Assembly: GCF_033705735.1 (NCBI RefSeq)
Contig: NZ_CP131130.1
Coordinates: 1,243,001 to 1,307,000 of the forward strand
Direction of reading: 5' to 3'
DNA length: 64,000 nt
Source of the DNA: Shinella zoogloeoides
GTDB lineage: Bacteria; Pseudomonadota; Alphaproteobacteria; Rhizobiales; Rhizobiaceae
How positions within the stretch are numbered: position 1 is the first letter of the stretch; every line of letters begins with the position of its first letter. Positions 46,340-55,881 of this stretch are shown one piece after another. The position numbers and the translations under genes were made by a program. A model generated the notes under the pieces. It was given only the letters and a program-made list of their open reading frames with translations, was not told the DNA's origin and did not search any database.

Positions 46340-47509
46340 ATGACGAAGACTGAGCGCACATATCTCGACTGGAACGCCACCGCGCCCTTGCTGGCCGCGG
46401 CGCGCGAGGCCGTGATCGCCGCGCTCGACACGGTCGGCAATCCGTCTTCCGTGCATGGCGAGGGCCGGGCGCTGCGCATGCTGGTGGAAGCCGCGCGCCG
46501 TGACGTTGCCGCGCTCGTCAATACAGCGCCTGCCCATGTGATTTTCACGAGCGGCGCGACCGAGGCGGCGAACCTTGTCCTGACGCCCGATTACCGCATG
46601 GGTCGCACGCCGCTTGCCGTCGGTCATCTCTATGTGTCCGAGATCGAGCATCCGGCGGTCCGCGAGGGCGGGCGCTTTCAGCGGGAGAACGTAACGACCG
46701 TTCCGGTCACGCGCGCCGGTGTGGTGGATCTGGAAGCGCTCGAAACGCTGCTCCAGAACCATGACAAGGCCAAGGGTCTGCCGATGGTTGCCATCATGCT
46801 CGCCAACAACGAGACGGGCATCGTCCAGCCGGTGAAGGCTGCCGCAGAAATCGTGCGCCGCCATGGCGGGCTGCTTGTCGTCGACGCGGTGCAGGCCGTC
46901 GGCCGCATGCCGGTCGATATCGAGGCGCTGGATGCCGATTTCCTCATCGTCTCCTCCCACAAGCTCGGTGGCCCGAAGGGCGCCGGCGCGCTCGTGACGC
47001 GCGGCGAAGTGCTGATGCCCGCGCCGCTGATCCGCGGCGGCGGGCAGGAGAAGGGGCATCGTTCCGGCACGGAGAACCCGGCCGCGCTTGCGGGCTTTGC
47101 CGCCGCGGCGCGTGCAGCGACCGACGACATGGTTGAGCGCAATGCCCGGATCACCGGTCTGCGCGATGCGCTGGAGGCGGGCATGCGGCTTGCGGCCAAT
47201 GACGTGATCATCCACGGCGCGGACGGTGAGCGCGTCGCCAATACGTCCTTCTTCAGCCTGCCGGGTCTCAAGTCCGAGACGGGGCAGATCGCCTTCGACC
47301 TCGAAGGCATTGCGCTTTCGGCAGGTTCCGCCTGCTCGTCCGGCAAGGTCGGCCAGAGCCATGTGCTGACGGCCATGGGCTTCGACGCCGCGCTCGGCGG
47401 ACTTCGCGTCTCGCTCGGGCCGGGATCGGCGCAGGCGGATGTGGATCGGTTTCTGGCCGCTTTCTCACGCGTCGTCTCGCGGCGACGCGTGACTGGGAAC
47501 GCGGCCTGA
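46340..47509 (+). CDS. Cysteine desulfurase, IscS/NifS-like (class I)
   Basis: Provides sulphur from cysteine for Fe-S clusters, PLP-dependent. The 389-residue protein starts MTKTERTYLDWNATAP and has SSHKLGGPKG with the PLP lysine (Lys208), and a class I cysteine loop, SAGSACSSGK (Cys332). It is the first gene in the suf operon; the more typical SufS is encoded four genes downstream, so two desulfurases are present. The start at 46340 has only a weak GGAT. Its assignment as IscS versus NifS is not possible by eye. Confidence 0.9.
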   Translation: MTKTERTYLDWNATAPLLAAAREAVIAALDTVGNPSSVHGEGRALRMLVEAARRDVAALVNTAPAHVIFTSGATEAANLVLTPDYRMGRTPLAVGHLYVSEIEHPAVREGGRFQRENVTTVPVTRAGVVDLEALETLLQNHDKAKGLPMVAIMLANNETGIVQPVKAAAEIVRRHGGLLVVDAVQAVGRMPVDIEALDADFLIVSSHKLGGPKGAGALVTRGEVLMPAPLIRGGGQEKGHRSGTENPAALAGFAAAARAATDDMVERNARITGLRDALEAGMRLAANDVIIHGADGERVANTSFFSLPGLKSETGQIAFDLEGIALSAGSACSSGKVGQSHVLTAMGFDAALGGLRVSLGPGSAQADVDRFLAAFSRVVSRRRVTGNAA

Positions 47510-47540
47510 AGGATTCTTGCGGAAACGCGAGTTTTCGCTT

Positions 47541-47595
47541 GCCAAAGGGTGGGAAAAGCCGCCTTTGGCGCTTACATAACCGGCGGCTGACCGCC
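47541..47595 (+). repeat. Two hairpins between the first desulfurase gene and sufB
   Basis: GCCAAAGG (47541-47548) pairs with CCTTTGGC (47562-47569), and GGCGG-CTGA-CCGCC (47582-47595) follows. No T-tract follows either, so they are not typical terminators; they may be mRNA processing or stabilising structures. Confidence 0.4.
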
Positions 47596-47645
47596 ACCCG
47601 TTAACAAGCTGCCGGACCTTGTCTCCGGCGAGATTGGAGAACGAT

Positions 47646-49115
47646 ATGCCTGCGGTGCAGGAAACGATCGATCAGGTCCGTCAGATTGACGTCGACCAGT
47701 ACAAATACGGCTTCGAGACGAAGATCGAAATGGACAAGGCTCCGAAGGGGCTTTCCGAGGATATCATCCGCTTCATCTCTGCCAAGAAGGACGAGCCGGA
47801 TTGGATGCTCGAATGGCGCCTCGACGCCTATCGCCGCTGGCTGACCATGGAAGAGCCCACCTGGGCGCGCGTCGATTATCCCAAGATCGACTTCAACGAC
47901 CTCTACTACTATGCCGCTCCGAAGAACCAGAGCGGCCCGAAGTCGCTTGACGAGGTCGATCCCGAGCTGCTGAAGACCTACGAGAAGCTCGGCATTCCGC
48001 TGCGCGAGCAGGAAATCCTCGCCGGCGTCGAGAAGTCCAAGATAGCCGTCGACGCCGTCTTCGACTCCGTCTCCGTCGTCACGACCTTCAAGGAAGAGCT
48101 GAAGAAGGCCGGCGTGATCTTCATGTCGATCTCCGAAGCCATCCGCGAACATCCCGAGCTCGTGAAGAAGTATCTCGGCTCCGTCGTCCCGGCGACCGAC
48201 AATTTCTACGCCACGCTGAACACCGCCGTCTTCACCGATGGCTCGTTCGTCTTCGTGCCGAAGGGCGTTCGCTGCCCGATGGAACTGTCGACCTACTTCC
48301 GTATCAACGAGAAGAACACCGGCCAGTTCGAGCGCACGCTGATCATCGCGGAAGAGGGCGCTTACGTGTCCTACCTCGAAGGCTGCACCGCGCCGCAGCG
48401 TGACGAGAACCAGCTTCACGCCGCCGTGGTCGAACTCGTCGCGCTCGACGATGCCGAGATCAAGTATTCCACCGTCCAGAACTGGTATCCGGGCGACAAG
48501 GAAGGCAAGGGCGGCATCTACAACTTCGTGACGAAGCGCGGCGATTGCCGCGGCAAGAACTCGAAGATTTCGTGGACGCAGGTCGAGACCGGCTCCGCCA
48601 TCACCTGGAAGTACCCGTCCTGCATCCTGCGCGGCGATGGTTCGCGCGGCGAGTTCTACTCGATCGCCGTTTCCAACGGCCATCAGCAGATCGACTCGGG
48701 TACCAAGATGATTCATCTCGGCAAGAACACGTCGAGCCGCATCGTCTCCAAGGGCATTTCCGCAGGCTTCTCCAACAACACCTATCGCGGCCAGGTTTCG
48801 GCCCACCGCAAGGCGGAGAACGCGCGTAACTTCACCCAGTGCGACTCGCTGCTGATCGGCGACAAGTGCGGTGCGCATACCGTGCCCTATATCGAGGCGA
48901 AGAACGCCACGGCCCAGTTCGAGCACGAGGCGACCACCTCAAAGATCTCCGAGGACCAGCTGTTCTACTGCCTGCAGCGCGGCATCCCGACCGAAGCGGC
49001 GATCGCGCTGATCGTGAACGGCTTCGTCAAGGAAGTCATTCAGGAACTGCCGATGGAATTTGCCGTCGAGGCGCAGAAGCTGATCGGCATCTCGCTGGAA
49101 GGCTCGGTCGGCTGA
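47646..49115 (+). CDS. sufB: Fe-S cluster assembly protein SufB
   Basis: Scaffold subunit of the SufBCD complex. The 489-residue protein begins [15 protein letters not shown], has [19 protein letters not shown] and a C-terminal SufB/D beta-helix ([39 protein letters not shown]). Expected cluster-binding cysteines (in NFTQCDSLL and GDKCGAH) are present. Start at 47646 (GGAGAACGAT upstream); the frame begins nine codons earlier but without a better site. In operon with sufC, 74 bases downstream. Confidence 0.97.
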   Translation: MPAVQETIDQVRQIDVDQYKYGFETKIEMDKAPKGLSEDIIRFISAKKDEPDWMLEWRLDAYRRWLTMEEPTWARVDYPKIDFNDLYYYAAPKNQSGPKSLDEVDPELLKTYEKLGIPLREQEILAGVEKSKIAVDAVFDSVSVVTTFKEELKKAGVIFMSISEAIREHPELVKKYLGSVVPATDNFYATLNTAVFTDGSFVFVPKGVRCPMELSTYFRINEKNTGQFERTLIIAEEGAYVSYLEGCTAPQRDENQLHAAVVELVALDDAEIKYSTVQNWYPGDKEGKGGIYNFVTKRGDCRGKNSKISWTQVETGSAITWKYPSCILRGDGSRGEFYSIAVSNGHQQIDSGTKMIHLGKNTSSRIVSKGISAGFSNNTYRGQVSAHRKAENARNFTQCDSLLIGDKCGAHTVPYIEAKNATAQFEHEATTSKISEDQLFYCLQRGIPTEAAIALIVNGFVKEVIQELPMEFAVEAQKLIGISLEGSVG

Positions 49116-49189
49116 CCTTCGCCCATTGATCATCCGGGCGCGCGCAAGACGCGCGCCGCCAAACGAATTCGTCCGAAAAGGATATGTCC

Positions 49190-49945
49190 ATGCTTGAAAT
49201 CAAGAACCTGCACGCCCGCATCGCCGAAGACGGCACCGAGATCATCCGCGGCCTGAACCTCACCGTGAAGGCTGGCGAAGTCGCCGCCATCATGGGCCCG
49301 AACGGCTCCGGCAAGTCGACGCTTTCCTACATCCTCTCCGGCCGCGAGGACTATGAAGTCACCGAGGGCGACATCCTCTATAACGGCGAGAGCATTCTGG
49401 AACTCGACCCGGCAGAGCGCGCCTCCAAGGGCATCTTCCTCGCCTTCCAGTATCCGGTCGAAATCCCGGGCGTTGCCACCATGCAGTTCCTCAAGGTCGC
49501 GATGAACGAGCAGCGCAAGGCGCGCGGTGAGGACGAGCTGACGACGCCAGACTTCATGCGCCGCGTCAAGGAAGCCGCCGCCGAACTGAAGATCGCGCCG
49601 GAAATGCTGCGTCGTCCGCTGAACGTCGGTTTCTCCGGCGGTGAGAAGAAGCGCGCCGAAATCCTGCAGATGTCGCTGCTGGAGCCGAAGCTGTGCGTTC
49701 TCGACGAGACCGATTCCGGCCTCGACATCGATGCCCTGAAGATCGTCGCCGACGGCGTCAATGCGCTGCGCTCGCCGGATCGCGCCGTCATCGTCATCAC
49801 GCACTACCAGCGCCTGCTCGACTACATCGTGCCGGATACGGTCCACGTTCTCTACAAGGGCCAGGTCATCAAGTCCGGCGACAAGACGCTGGCGCACGAG
49901 CTGGAAGCGAACGGCTATGCCGACATCATCGGTGCTGCCGCCTGA
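49190..49945 (+). CDS. sufC: Fe-S cluster assembly ATPase SufC
   Basis: ABC-type ATPase that powers the SufBCD scaffold. The 251-residue protein has Walker A GPNGSGKST (residues 36-44), LNVGFSGGEKKR (signature, SGGEKKR), CVLDETDSGLD (Walker B) and VITHYQRLL with the H-loop. I choose the ATG at 49190 since AAAAGG is then about eight bases away; the ATG at 49184 is possible. Separated from sufD by 23 bases. Confidence 0.97.
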   Translation: MLEIKNLHARIAEDGTEIIRGLNLTVKAGEVAAIMGPNGSGKSTLSYILSGREDYEVTEGDILYNGESILELDPAERASKGIFLAFQYPVEIPGVATMQFLKVAMNEQRKARGEDELTTPDFMRRVKEAAAELKIAPEMLRRPLNVGFSGGEKKRAEILQMSLLEPKLCVLDETDSGLDIDALKIVADGVNALRSPDRAVIVITHYQRLLDYIVPDTVHVLYKGQVIKSGDKTLAHELEANGYADIIGAAA

Positions 49946-49968
49946 CGGCACGGTGAAGGAGTGATCCC

Positions 49969-51243
49969 ATGAACATGCAGACAGGCATGAAGCTTTCGGT
50001 CGCCGAGACCGCGCTTTGCGAAGCCTATGACAACGCCATCGGCGAACTGCCGGGCGACGGCGCGGTTCTGGCCGCGCGTGACACGCTGATCAGCGACTTC
50101 AAGGCCGCCGGCCTTCCGACGCGCCGCGTCGAGGCGTGGCACTATACGGACCTCAAGGCGCTGCTGCGCGCCGTTCCGGCTTTCGACCCGGCGACTTCGG
50201 TCGCCAAGGTCGGCCCGCTGGTCGAGGGTTCGGCCGTGGTTTCTGTCGCCAACGGCCTTGCCGACGCCCGCGCGACGGCCGCGGGCGTGACGGTGCGGAC
50301 TTTCAAGGATGCGCTGGTGGACGGCACCGCCGCCGCAGGGCTTGCCGCCCGTGACGGCGACGATGCCATCGGCCGCATCAACGGCGCCTTCGTGCGCGAC
50401 GGTTTCGTGCTCGATCTGGCTGATGGTACCGAGCTGGAAGCGCCGCTCGAAATCCAGACGATCCAGAACGCCGGCCAGACGCATACGCGCTTCCCGGCAA
50501 CCTTCGGCGCCAATACGAAGGCGACTGTCATCGAGCGCCATGTCGCCGGCGGCGAGAACGCTGCCTTCGTGACGACGGTCAGCGACATCACGCTTGCCGA
50601 CGGTGCGGAGATCACCTGGATCATCCTGCAGACGCAGGGCGCGGCGGATACCCATCTCGGTCAGATCCGCATCACGCTCGGCACCGACGCGAAGCTTCGC
50701 CTTTACGTGGTCAATGCCGGCGGCAAGCTCGTCCGGCAGGAAATCCATGTGGTCGTTTCGGGCGAGGGATCGGACCTGACGCTGCGCGGCATCAACCTGC
50801 TTGGCGGCGAGACGCACACTGACGTGACCTTCACGGTCGGCCATGACGTGCCGAACACGACGTCGAGCGAAGTCATCCGCAACGTGATCTTCGATCGCGC
50901 CCGCGGCGTCTTCCAGGGCCAGATCCGCGTTGCGCCGGATGCCCAGAAGACCGACGCCAAGATGTCGTGCAACACGCTGTTGCTCTCCGACGAAGCCGAC
51001 TTCTCCGCCAAGCCGGAGCTGGAAATCTTCGCCGACGACGTGCAGTGCGGCCACGGCGCGACCGTGATCGATATCGACCACACGCAGCTCTATTACCTGA
51101 TGGCGCGCGGCATCCCGGAAAACAAGGCGCGCGCCATGCTGGTCAACGCCTTCGTCGCCGAGATCGTCGAGGAGCTGGAAGACGAGCCGCTGGTCGAAGC
51201 GCTGGAAGGCATCATCGCCGCCTGGCTGGAAAAGCACGCCTAG
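49969..51243 (+). CDS. sufD: Fe-S cluster assembly protein SufD
   Basis: Partner of SufB in the scaffold. The 424-residue protein shows the SufB/D beta-helix in its C-terminal half (GEGSDLTLRGINLLGGETHTDV; FDRARGVFQGQIRVAPDAQKTDAK; HGATVIDIDHTQLYYLMARGI) and an N-terminal helical domain. Start at 49969 has GAAGGAGTGATCCC upstream. The operon continues with sufS 15 bases downstream. Confidence 0.95.
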   Translation: MNMQTGMKLSVAETALCEAYDNAIGELPGDGAVLAARDTLISDFKAAGLPTRRVEAWHYTDLKALLRAVPAFDPATSVAKVGPLVEGSAVVSVANGLADARATAAGVTVRTFKDALVDGTAAAGLAARDGDDAIGRINGAFVRDGFVLDLADGTELEAPLEIQTIQNAGQTHTRFPATFGANTKATVIERHVAGGENAAFVTTVSDITLADGAEITWIILQTQGAADTHLGQIRITLGTDAKLRLYVVNAGGKLVRQEIHVVVSGEGSDLTLRGINLLGGETHTDVTFTVGHDVPNTTSSEVIRNVIFDRARGVFQGQIRVAPDAQKTDAKMSCNTLLLSDEADFSAKPELEIFADDVQCGHGATVIDIDHTQLYYLMARGIPENKARAMLVNAFVAEIVEELEDEPLVEALEGIIAAWLEKHA

Positions 51244-51258
51244 TTTAGGACGATCGAG

Positions 51259-52497
51259 ATGGAACACGCACCCGCACTGGCCTACGACGTCGAGGCGATC
51301 CGCAAGGATTTCCCCATCCTGTCGAAAACGGTCTATGGCAAGCCGCTGGTCTATCTCGACAACGGCGCCTCGGCGCAGAAGCCGCAGGTGGTGATCGACG
51401 CGGTCGCACATGCCTATTCCAACGAATATGCAAACGTGCACCGCGGCCTCCATTTCCTGTCGAATGCCGCAACGGACGCCTATGAGGCGGCGCGCGAAAA
51501 AGTGCGCCGTTTCCTGAATGCCTCTTCGGTCGATGAGATTATCTTCACGAAATCCTCGACCGAGGCGATCAACACGGTCGCCTATGGCTACGGCATGCCC
51601 AAGATCGGCGAGGGCGACGAGATCGTCCTTTCGATCATGGAGCATCACTCCAACATCGTGCCGTGGCATTTCATTCGCGAGCGGCAGGGTGCGAAGCTCG
51701 TCTGGGCGCCGGTCGATGAAACGGGCGCGTTCCAGATCGAAGAGTTCGAGAAGTGCCTGACGGAGCGCACCAAGCTCATCGCCATCACGCATATGTCGAA
51801 TGCGCTCGGGACCATAGTGCCGGTCAAGGAAGTCTGCCGCATCGCGCGCGAGCGCGGCATTCCTGTGCTGGTGGACGGCTCGCAGGGTGCCGTGCACATG
51901 CCGGTCGACGTGCGCGATATCGATTGCGACTGGTACGTGATGACCGGCCACAAGCTCTACGGCCCCTCGGGCATCGGCGTGCTCTACGGCAAGATGGATC
52001 GCCTGAAAGAGATGCGCCCGTTCCAGGGCGGCGGCGAGATGATCGTCGACGTGAGCGAGGATATCGTCACCTACAACGATCCGCCGCACCGCTTCGAGGC
52101 CGGCACGCCGCCCATCGTGCAGGCGATCGGCCTCGGCTATGCGCTTGACTACATGGAGAAGATCGGCCGCGCGGCGATTTCCGCCCATGAGGCGGACCTG
52201 CGCGACTACGCCCATGAGAGGCTTTCGGCGATCAATTCGCTGCGCATCTTCGGCACGGCGCCGGGCAAGGGTTCCATCTTCTCCTTCGAGCTGGAAGGCA
52301 TCCATGCCCATGACGTGTCTATGGTGATCGACCGGGCAGGGGTTGCGGTGCGCGCCGGCACCCATTGCGCCCAGCCGCTCTTGAAACGCTTCGGCGTCAC
52401 CTCCACATGCCGGGCATCGTTCGGCCTCTACAATACGCGTGCCGAAGTCGATGCATTGGCCGATGCGCTCGACCATGCCCGCAAGTTCTTTGCCTAG
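51259..52497 (+). CDS. sufS: Cysteine desulfurase SufS
   Basis: Class II cysteine desulfurase, 412 residues, the main sulphur donor to SufBCD. Motifs: FPILSKTVYGKPLVYLDNGAS, MEHHSNIVPW, TGHKLYGPSGIG with the PLP lysine (Lys232) and RAGTHCAQPL with the active cysteine (Cys370). No sufE is seen in the operon, so the sulphur acceptor is not in this window. Followed by the SufT-like gene ten bases downstream. Confidence 0.96.
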   Translation: MEHAPALAYDVEAIRKDFPILSKTVYGKPLVYLDNGASAQKPQVVIDAVAHAYSNEYANVHRGLHFLSNAATDAYEAAREKVRRFLNASSVDEIIFTKSSTEAINTVAYGYGMPKIGEGDEIVLSIMEHHSNIVPWHFIRERQGAKLVWAPVDETGAFQIEEFEKCLTERTKLIAITHMSNALGTIVPVKEVCRIARERGIPVLVDGSQGAVHMPVDVRDIDCDWYVMTGHKLYGPSGIGVLYGKMDRLKEMRPFQGGGEMIVDVSEDIVTYNDPPHRFEAGTPPIVQAIGLGYALDYMEKIGRAAISAHEADLRDYAHERLSAINSLRIFGTAPGKGSIFSFELEGIHAHDVSMVIDRAGVAVRAGTHCAQPLLKRFGVTSTCRASFGLYNTRAEVDALADALDHARKFFA

Positions 52498-52507
52498 GAG
52501 CAGGCCC

Positions 52508-52888
52508 ATGTCCCTCGACGCAACGGAAGACAAGATCGACGTCCGCGACGGCATCGTTCATTCGGCGATCCCGGCCGATGAACTGGCCCGTCTCAGCGAC
52601 GACGTCATTTCCGCCCTGAAGACGGTCTATGACCCGGAAATCCCGGCCGATATCTTCGAACTCGGTCTGATCTACAAGATCGACATCGAAGACGACCGCA
52701 TGGTCAAGATCGACATGACGCTGACAGCGCCGGGTTGCCCCGTGGCCGGCGAGATGCCCGGCTGGGTCGAGAATGCCGTCGGCGCCGTGGAAGGCGTGTC
52801 CGGCGTCGAGGTCAAGATGACCTTCGATCCGCCGTGGACGCCGGACCGCATGTCGGAAGAGGCGCAGGTTGCGGTTGGCTGGTATTGA
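52508..52888 (+). CDS. DUF59 (SufT/Mip18-like) Fe-S assembly protein
   Basis: A 126-residue protein made of a DUF59 domain: VISALKTVYDPEIPADIFELGLIY and MTLTAPGCPVAGEMPGW with the single conserved Cys77. Its equivalents in Suf operons help with Fe-S cluster maturation, especially for [4Fe-4S] proteins. Start at 52508, with GGAGCAGGCCC upstream. It lies between sufS and sufA in the operon. The sequence opens with an acidic tail (MSLDATEDKIDVRDG). Confidence 0.9.
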   Translation: MSLDATEDKIDVRDGIVHSAIPADELARLSDDVISALKTVYDPEIPADIFELGLIYKIDIEDDRMVKIDMTLTAPGCPVAGEMPGWVENAVGAVEGVSGVEVKMTFDPPWTPDRMSEEAQVAVGWY

Positions 52889-52967
52889 TCGCTTAACCGC
52901 CGATCACTAGATTCAGATTCGGAAACCATCGGGCCTTGAACCCGTTAGGTCGAAGGAGATTATGCCC

Positions 52968-53357
52968 ATGGCCTTTGCAGTCATGACACTGACCGACGCG
53001 GCGGCAAACCGCGTCAAGGCGATCGTCGACAATGCCGGCGGCGATGCCAGGGGTATCCGCGTCGGCATCAAGAAGGGCGGTTGCGCCGGAATGGAATATT
53101 CCGTCGACCTCGTGACCGAACCCAATGCCAAGGACGACCTGATCGAACTGAACGGCGCCCGCGTCTGGATCGCGCCGGAAGCCGTGCTCTATCTGCTCGG
53201 CACGCAGATGGATTTCGAGGTCACGACCCTGCGCTCGGGCTTCACCTTCCACAATCCCAACCAGACATCCGCCTGCGGCTGCGGCGAATCGGTCGAGCTG
53301 AAGCCCGCCGATCTCGCAGCGCTCGCCGCCGCCGGCCAGCCGACCGTTCGCGCCTGA
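52968..53357 (+). CDS. sufA: A-type Fe-S carrier SufA/HesB
   Basis: A 129-residue A-type carrier with three conserved cysteines (Cys39 in KGGCAGM, Cys103 and Cys105 in ACGCGES). Last gene of the operon. AAGGAG at 52953-52958 is better placed for the ATG at 52968 than for the one at 52962, where only a few bases separate them; the difference is two residues. After it comes a 117-base gap before the histidine-kinase gene. Confidence 0.93.
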   Translation: MAFAVMTLTDAAANRVKAIVDNAGGDARGIRVGIKKGGCAGMEYSVDLVTEPNAKDDLIELNGARVWIAPEAVLYLLGTQMDFEVTTLRSGFTFHNPNQTSACGCGESVELKPADLAALAAAGQPTVRA

Positions 53358-53474
53358 CTGGCAGGCCGACGACTGCGAATCCTTGCAGCTTCCCTTCACG
53401 GACGGTTTTGCCTAGTCTCCGACGCGCGGCATGAGAGGCTCGTGCCGCCGTGATCGCCAGGAGGGGCGCGAGCG

Positions 53475-55349
53475 ATGACCGGCTTTGCCGCGGCACTTTA
53501 CGAAAACCTGCCGTTTCCCGTCCTGATCGTGGATGCCGGGGCCTGCGTCGTCTCGCACAACGAAGCCGCGGCCCGCGCCTTCGGCTGGAATCGCGACGGC
53601 CGCAGGCCCGATGCTGCCGCCGTTATCGATGGGGCGAACCCCACCACGCTGCTTGCCCGTCATGCCGCGGAAGGGCGCGAGAACGCCCATGCCTTCGCCT
53701 TCCGCCATGAGAACGGCTCGCTGTTCGAAGCGACGGCCCATGTCATTCCTTTGCCGGACGAAGCGGACGGCGCGGCGCGCTACGCGCTCCTCCTGCGCAG
53801 CCTCCTCAGCGGCGGCAGCCATGGCGAGCAGGTCCTGCTCGGCCAGCGTATCGCTGCCGCGCTCGACACCATGACCGAGGGCTTTGCGATCTTCGACCCG
53901 GCGGAGCGGCTGGTGATGTTCAACCGCTCCTACAAGGAGCGCTGCGCGGGCGCGCGGGATGCCGTGCGTGTCGGCGCGACGATGGAAAGCATCGTGCGCG
54001 CCAATATCCGCGCCGGAATGTACCCCGGCATCGAGGAGGGAACATCGGGGGCCGAGGCCCTGGTGCGTGAGCGCCTTGAAAAACACCGGGATGCCGGCGG
54101 TGGCGGCGCCGTCTTCGAATTCGGCAAGGGGCGCTGGATCCGCGGCGAAAGCCATGTCGCCGAGACGGGCGATATCGTCGCCATGCGCATCGACATATCG
54201 GAGCTGAAGCGCACCGAGGCGGCGCTGGAGGAAAAGCGGCGCGAATATCTCTCCCTGCTGCAGATCCTGCCCGACATGATCCTGCGCTTCGACAGGAACC
54301 TGACCGTCCGCTTCGCCAACGACAAATATGCCGCCCATATGGGCTCGACCACCGACGCGCTGATCGGCCGGTATCTTCCCGAGGTCGCCTGCGCGCCGGA
54401 ACAGACGGCCGTGCTGATGGATATCGCCGCCTATACGCGGGACGCGCCTGTGAAGACGCTGGAAATCTGCATCGACCACGAAGGCCAGCCGATGTGGATG
54501 CTGTGGACGGCCGTCGCGATCTTCGATGGGGATGGCGTCAGCGAGGTCGTCAGCGTCGGCCGCGACATCACCGAGGCCAAGCGCCAGCAGCAGCGGGTGG
54601 AGGCGCAGACGAACGAGCTGCGCCGCAAGAACGAGGCGCTCGACCAGTTCACCGCCACCGTCTCGCACGACCTGAAGGCGCCGCTGCGTCATCTCTCGAT
54701 GTTCGCCGAGATGATCTCGGAGGACGTGCATCGCGGCGAGTTCGCCGAACTGCCGGCCTATGCCGATCATGTGCGCAAGAGCTCCGCGCGCATGCGGCGC
54801 ATCATCGACAGCCTGCTGGAATTCTCGCAGATCGCCTACCGCATCGCCGCGCCGAAGCCGGTCTCGCTCTCCGGCGTGGTGGGCGATGCGCTGGCGCTGC
54901 TGGAGGGCCATGTGGAGGAGACCGGCGGACGGGTGGAGGTCGAGCCGTTGCCGGAGATCATGGGCGATCCCGAGCTCCTGAAGCGCTTGGCGCAGAATCT
55001 CATCGGCAACGCGCTGAAATACCGCCGCCCCGACAAGGCGCCGTCCGTCCGCATCTATGCAAGGCAGCGGCCCGATGGGATCGACCTTGTCGTGGAGGAT
55101 GACGGGATCGGCATCGACCCGCAGCATGTCGGACGCATTTTCGAAGTTTTCCAGAGGCTTCATCGCGACGAGACTGTCTATCAGGGCACCGGCGTCGGGC
55201 TCGCACTGGCGCGGCGGATCGTCGAGAGTCACAACGGCGTCATAGCGCTTGACACGAGCTATGCTCCCGGCGCACGCTTCATCGTGACGTTTCCGCAACC
55301 CGTGAAATCGAAGGGGAGCGAACAGTGGGAGGTTCGGCCAGAAAGCTGA
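53475..55349 (+). CDS. PAS-domain sensor histidine kinase
   Basis: A 624-residue cytosolic kinase with no membrane span. Three PAS-like modules lie at about 1-110 (degenerate), 125-245 (LDTMTEGFAIFDPAERLVMFN, a PAS_7 type) and 255-370. A HisKA domain has the phospho-accepting His398 in TVSHDLKAPLRHLSMF, and the HATPase domain shows NLIGNALKYRRP, DDGIGIDPQHV and GTGVGLALAR. It resembles the kinase half of Cph1-like phytochrome proteins, but without GAF or PHY domains. Overlaps the response regulator gene by 25 bases. Signal unknown. Confidence 0.9.
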   Translation: MTGFAAALYENLPFPVLIVDAGACVVSHNEAAARAFGWNRDGRRPDAAAVIDGANPTTLLARHAAEGRENAHAFAFRHENGSLFEATAHVIPLPDEADGAARYALLLRSLLSGGSHGEQVLLGQRIAAALDTMTEGFAIFDPAERLVMFNRSYKERCAGARDAVRVGATMESIVRANIRAGMYPGIEEGTSGAEALVRERLEKHRDAGGGGAVFEFGKGRWIRGESHVAETGDIVAMRIDISELKRTEAALEEKRREYLSLLQILPDMILRFDRNLTVRFANDKYAAHMGSTTDALIGRYLPEVACAPEQTAVLMDIAAYTRDAPVKTLEICIDHEGQPMWMLWTAVAIFDGDGVSEVVSVGRDITEAKRQQQRVEAQTNELRRKNEALDQFTATVSHDLKAPLRHLSMFAEMISEDVHRGEFAELPAYADHVRKSSARMRRIIDSLLEFSQIAYRIAAPKPVSLSGVVGDALALLEGHVEETGGRVEVEPLPEIMGDPELLKRLAQNLIGNALKYRRPDKAPSVRIYARQRPDGIDLVVEDDGIGIDPQHVGRIFEVFQRLHRDETVYQGTGVGLALARRIVESHNGVIALDTSYAPGARFIVTFPQPVKSKGSEQWEVRPES

Positions 55350-55732
55350 TCGTCGTCGATGACGATCCGGTGGACGTGCGCTTCGTCATGCGCGCCTTCA
55401 GCGATGCCGGAAGCCCGATCGAGATCACCCATGCCGCCGATGCCGAGGCCGCCAGCGACCGGCTCGATGCGGAAGCCTTCGACTATATCCTGCTCGACAT
55501 CAACATGCCCGGCGTCAGCGGCATGGAGCTTCTCAAGCGCCTGCGCGGCCGGCCGCGCACGGCGGTGACGCCCGTCATTATGCTTTCCTCATCGTCGAAC
55601 ACCGCGGACGTCAGCCGCGCCTATGAGAACGGCGCGAACGCCTATGCCGTCAAACCCTCGACGCTGAGCGGCTATCGCGAGTTCGCCGAGGGCTTCACCC
55701 GCTTCTGGGTCGACGTCGCCGTCGCACCCTGA
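55325..55732 (+). CDS. Rcp1-type single-domain response regulator
   Basis: A 135-residue receiver with no output domain: KLIVVDDDPVDVRFVMRAF (acidic pocket at 12-14), DYILLDINMPG with the phospho-accepting Asp58, and NAYAVKPS with Lys110. Starts with a GTG inside the 3' end of the kinase gene after GGGGAG, so it is translationally coupled and surely the cognate regulator. As with Rcp1-type regulators of Cph1-like kinases, the output is through protein contacts. Confidence 0.9.
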   Translation: MGGSARKLIVVDDDPVDVRFVMRAFSDAGSPIEITHAADAEAASDRLDAEAFDYILLDINMPGVSGMELLKRLRGRPRTAVTPVIMLSSSSNTADVSRAYENGANAYAVKPSTLSGYREFAEGFTRFWVDVAVAP

Positions 55733-55755
55733 TCCAATCCCTGCCCGCAATGGAA

Positions 55756-55784
55756 AACCCCGGCCGATGGCATCGGCCGGGGTT
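55756..55784 (-). terminator. Terminator of gcvP, with shared palindrome
   Basis: AACCCCGGCCGATG-C-CATCGGCCGGGGTT: 14-base arms around a single base, followed on the minus strand by TTCC after TT. On the minus strand it is 98 bases past the gcvP stop; on plus it is 24 bases past the response regulator stop, so it may end both. Confidence 0.75.
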
Positions 55785-55815
55785 CGTTCGATGTCGGCCC
55801 CGCTTCCTTTTCTGG

Positions 55816-55846
55816 CGTCATGGTCGGATCAGGCCCGACCATGACG
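55816..55846. repeat. Inverted repeat of unknown role near gcvP 3' end
   Basis: CGTCATGGTCGG (55816-55827) and CCGACCATGACG (55835-55846): 12-base arms with a seven-base loop. There is no T-run on either side, so it is not a standard terminator. Confidence 0.6.
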
Positions 55847-55881
55847 AAGGAGAAGTGAGCGGACCTGCGACAGGCCCGGAT

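Noticed and set aside
49915..52554. An 879-codon open frame opposite sufD and sufS
   Set aside because: Shadow of two genes with intact catalytic motifs; composition is arginine/aspartate/histidine-rich nonsense.
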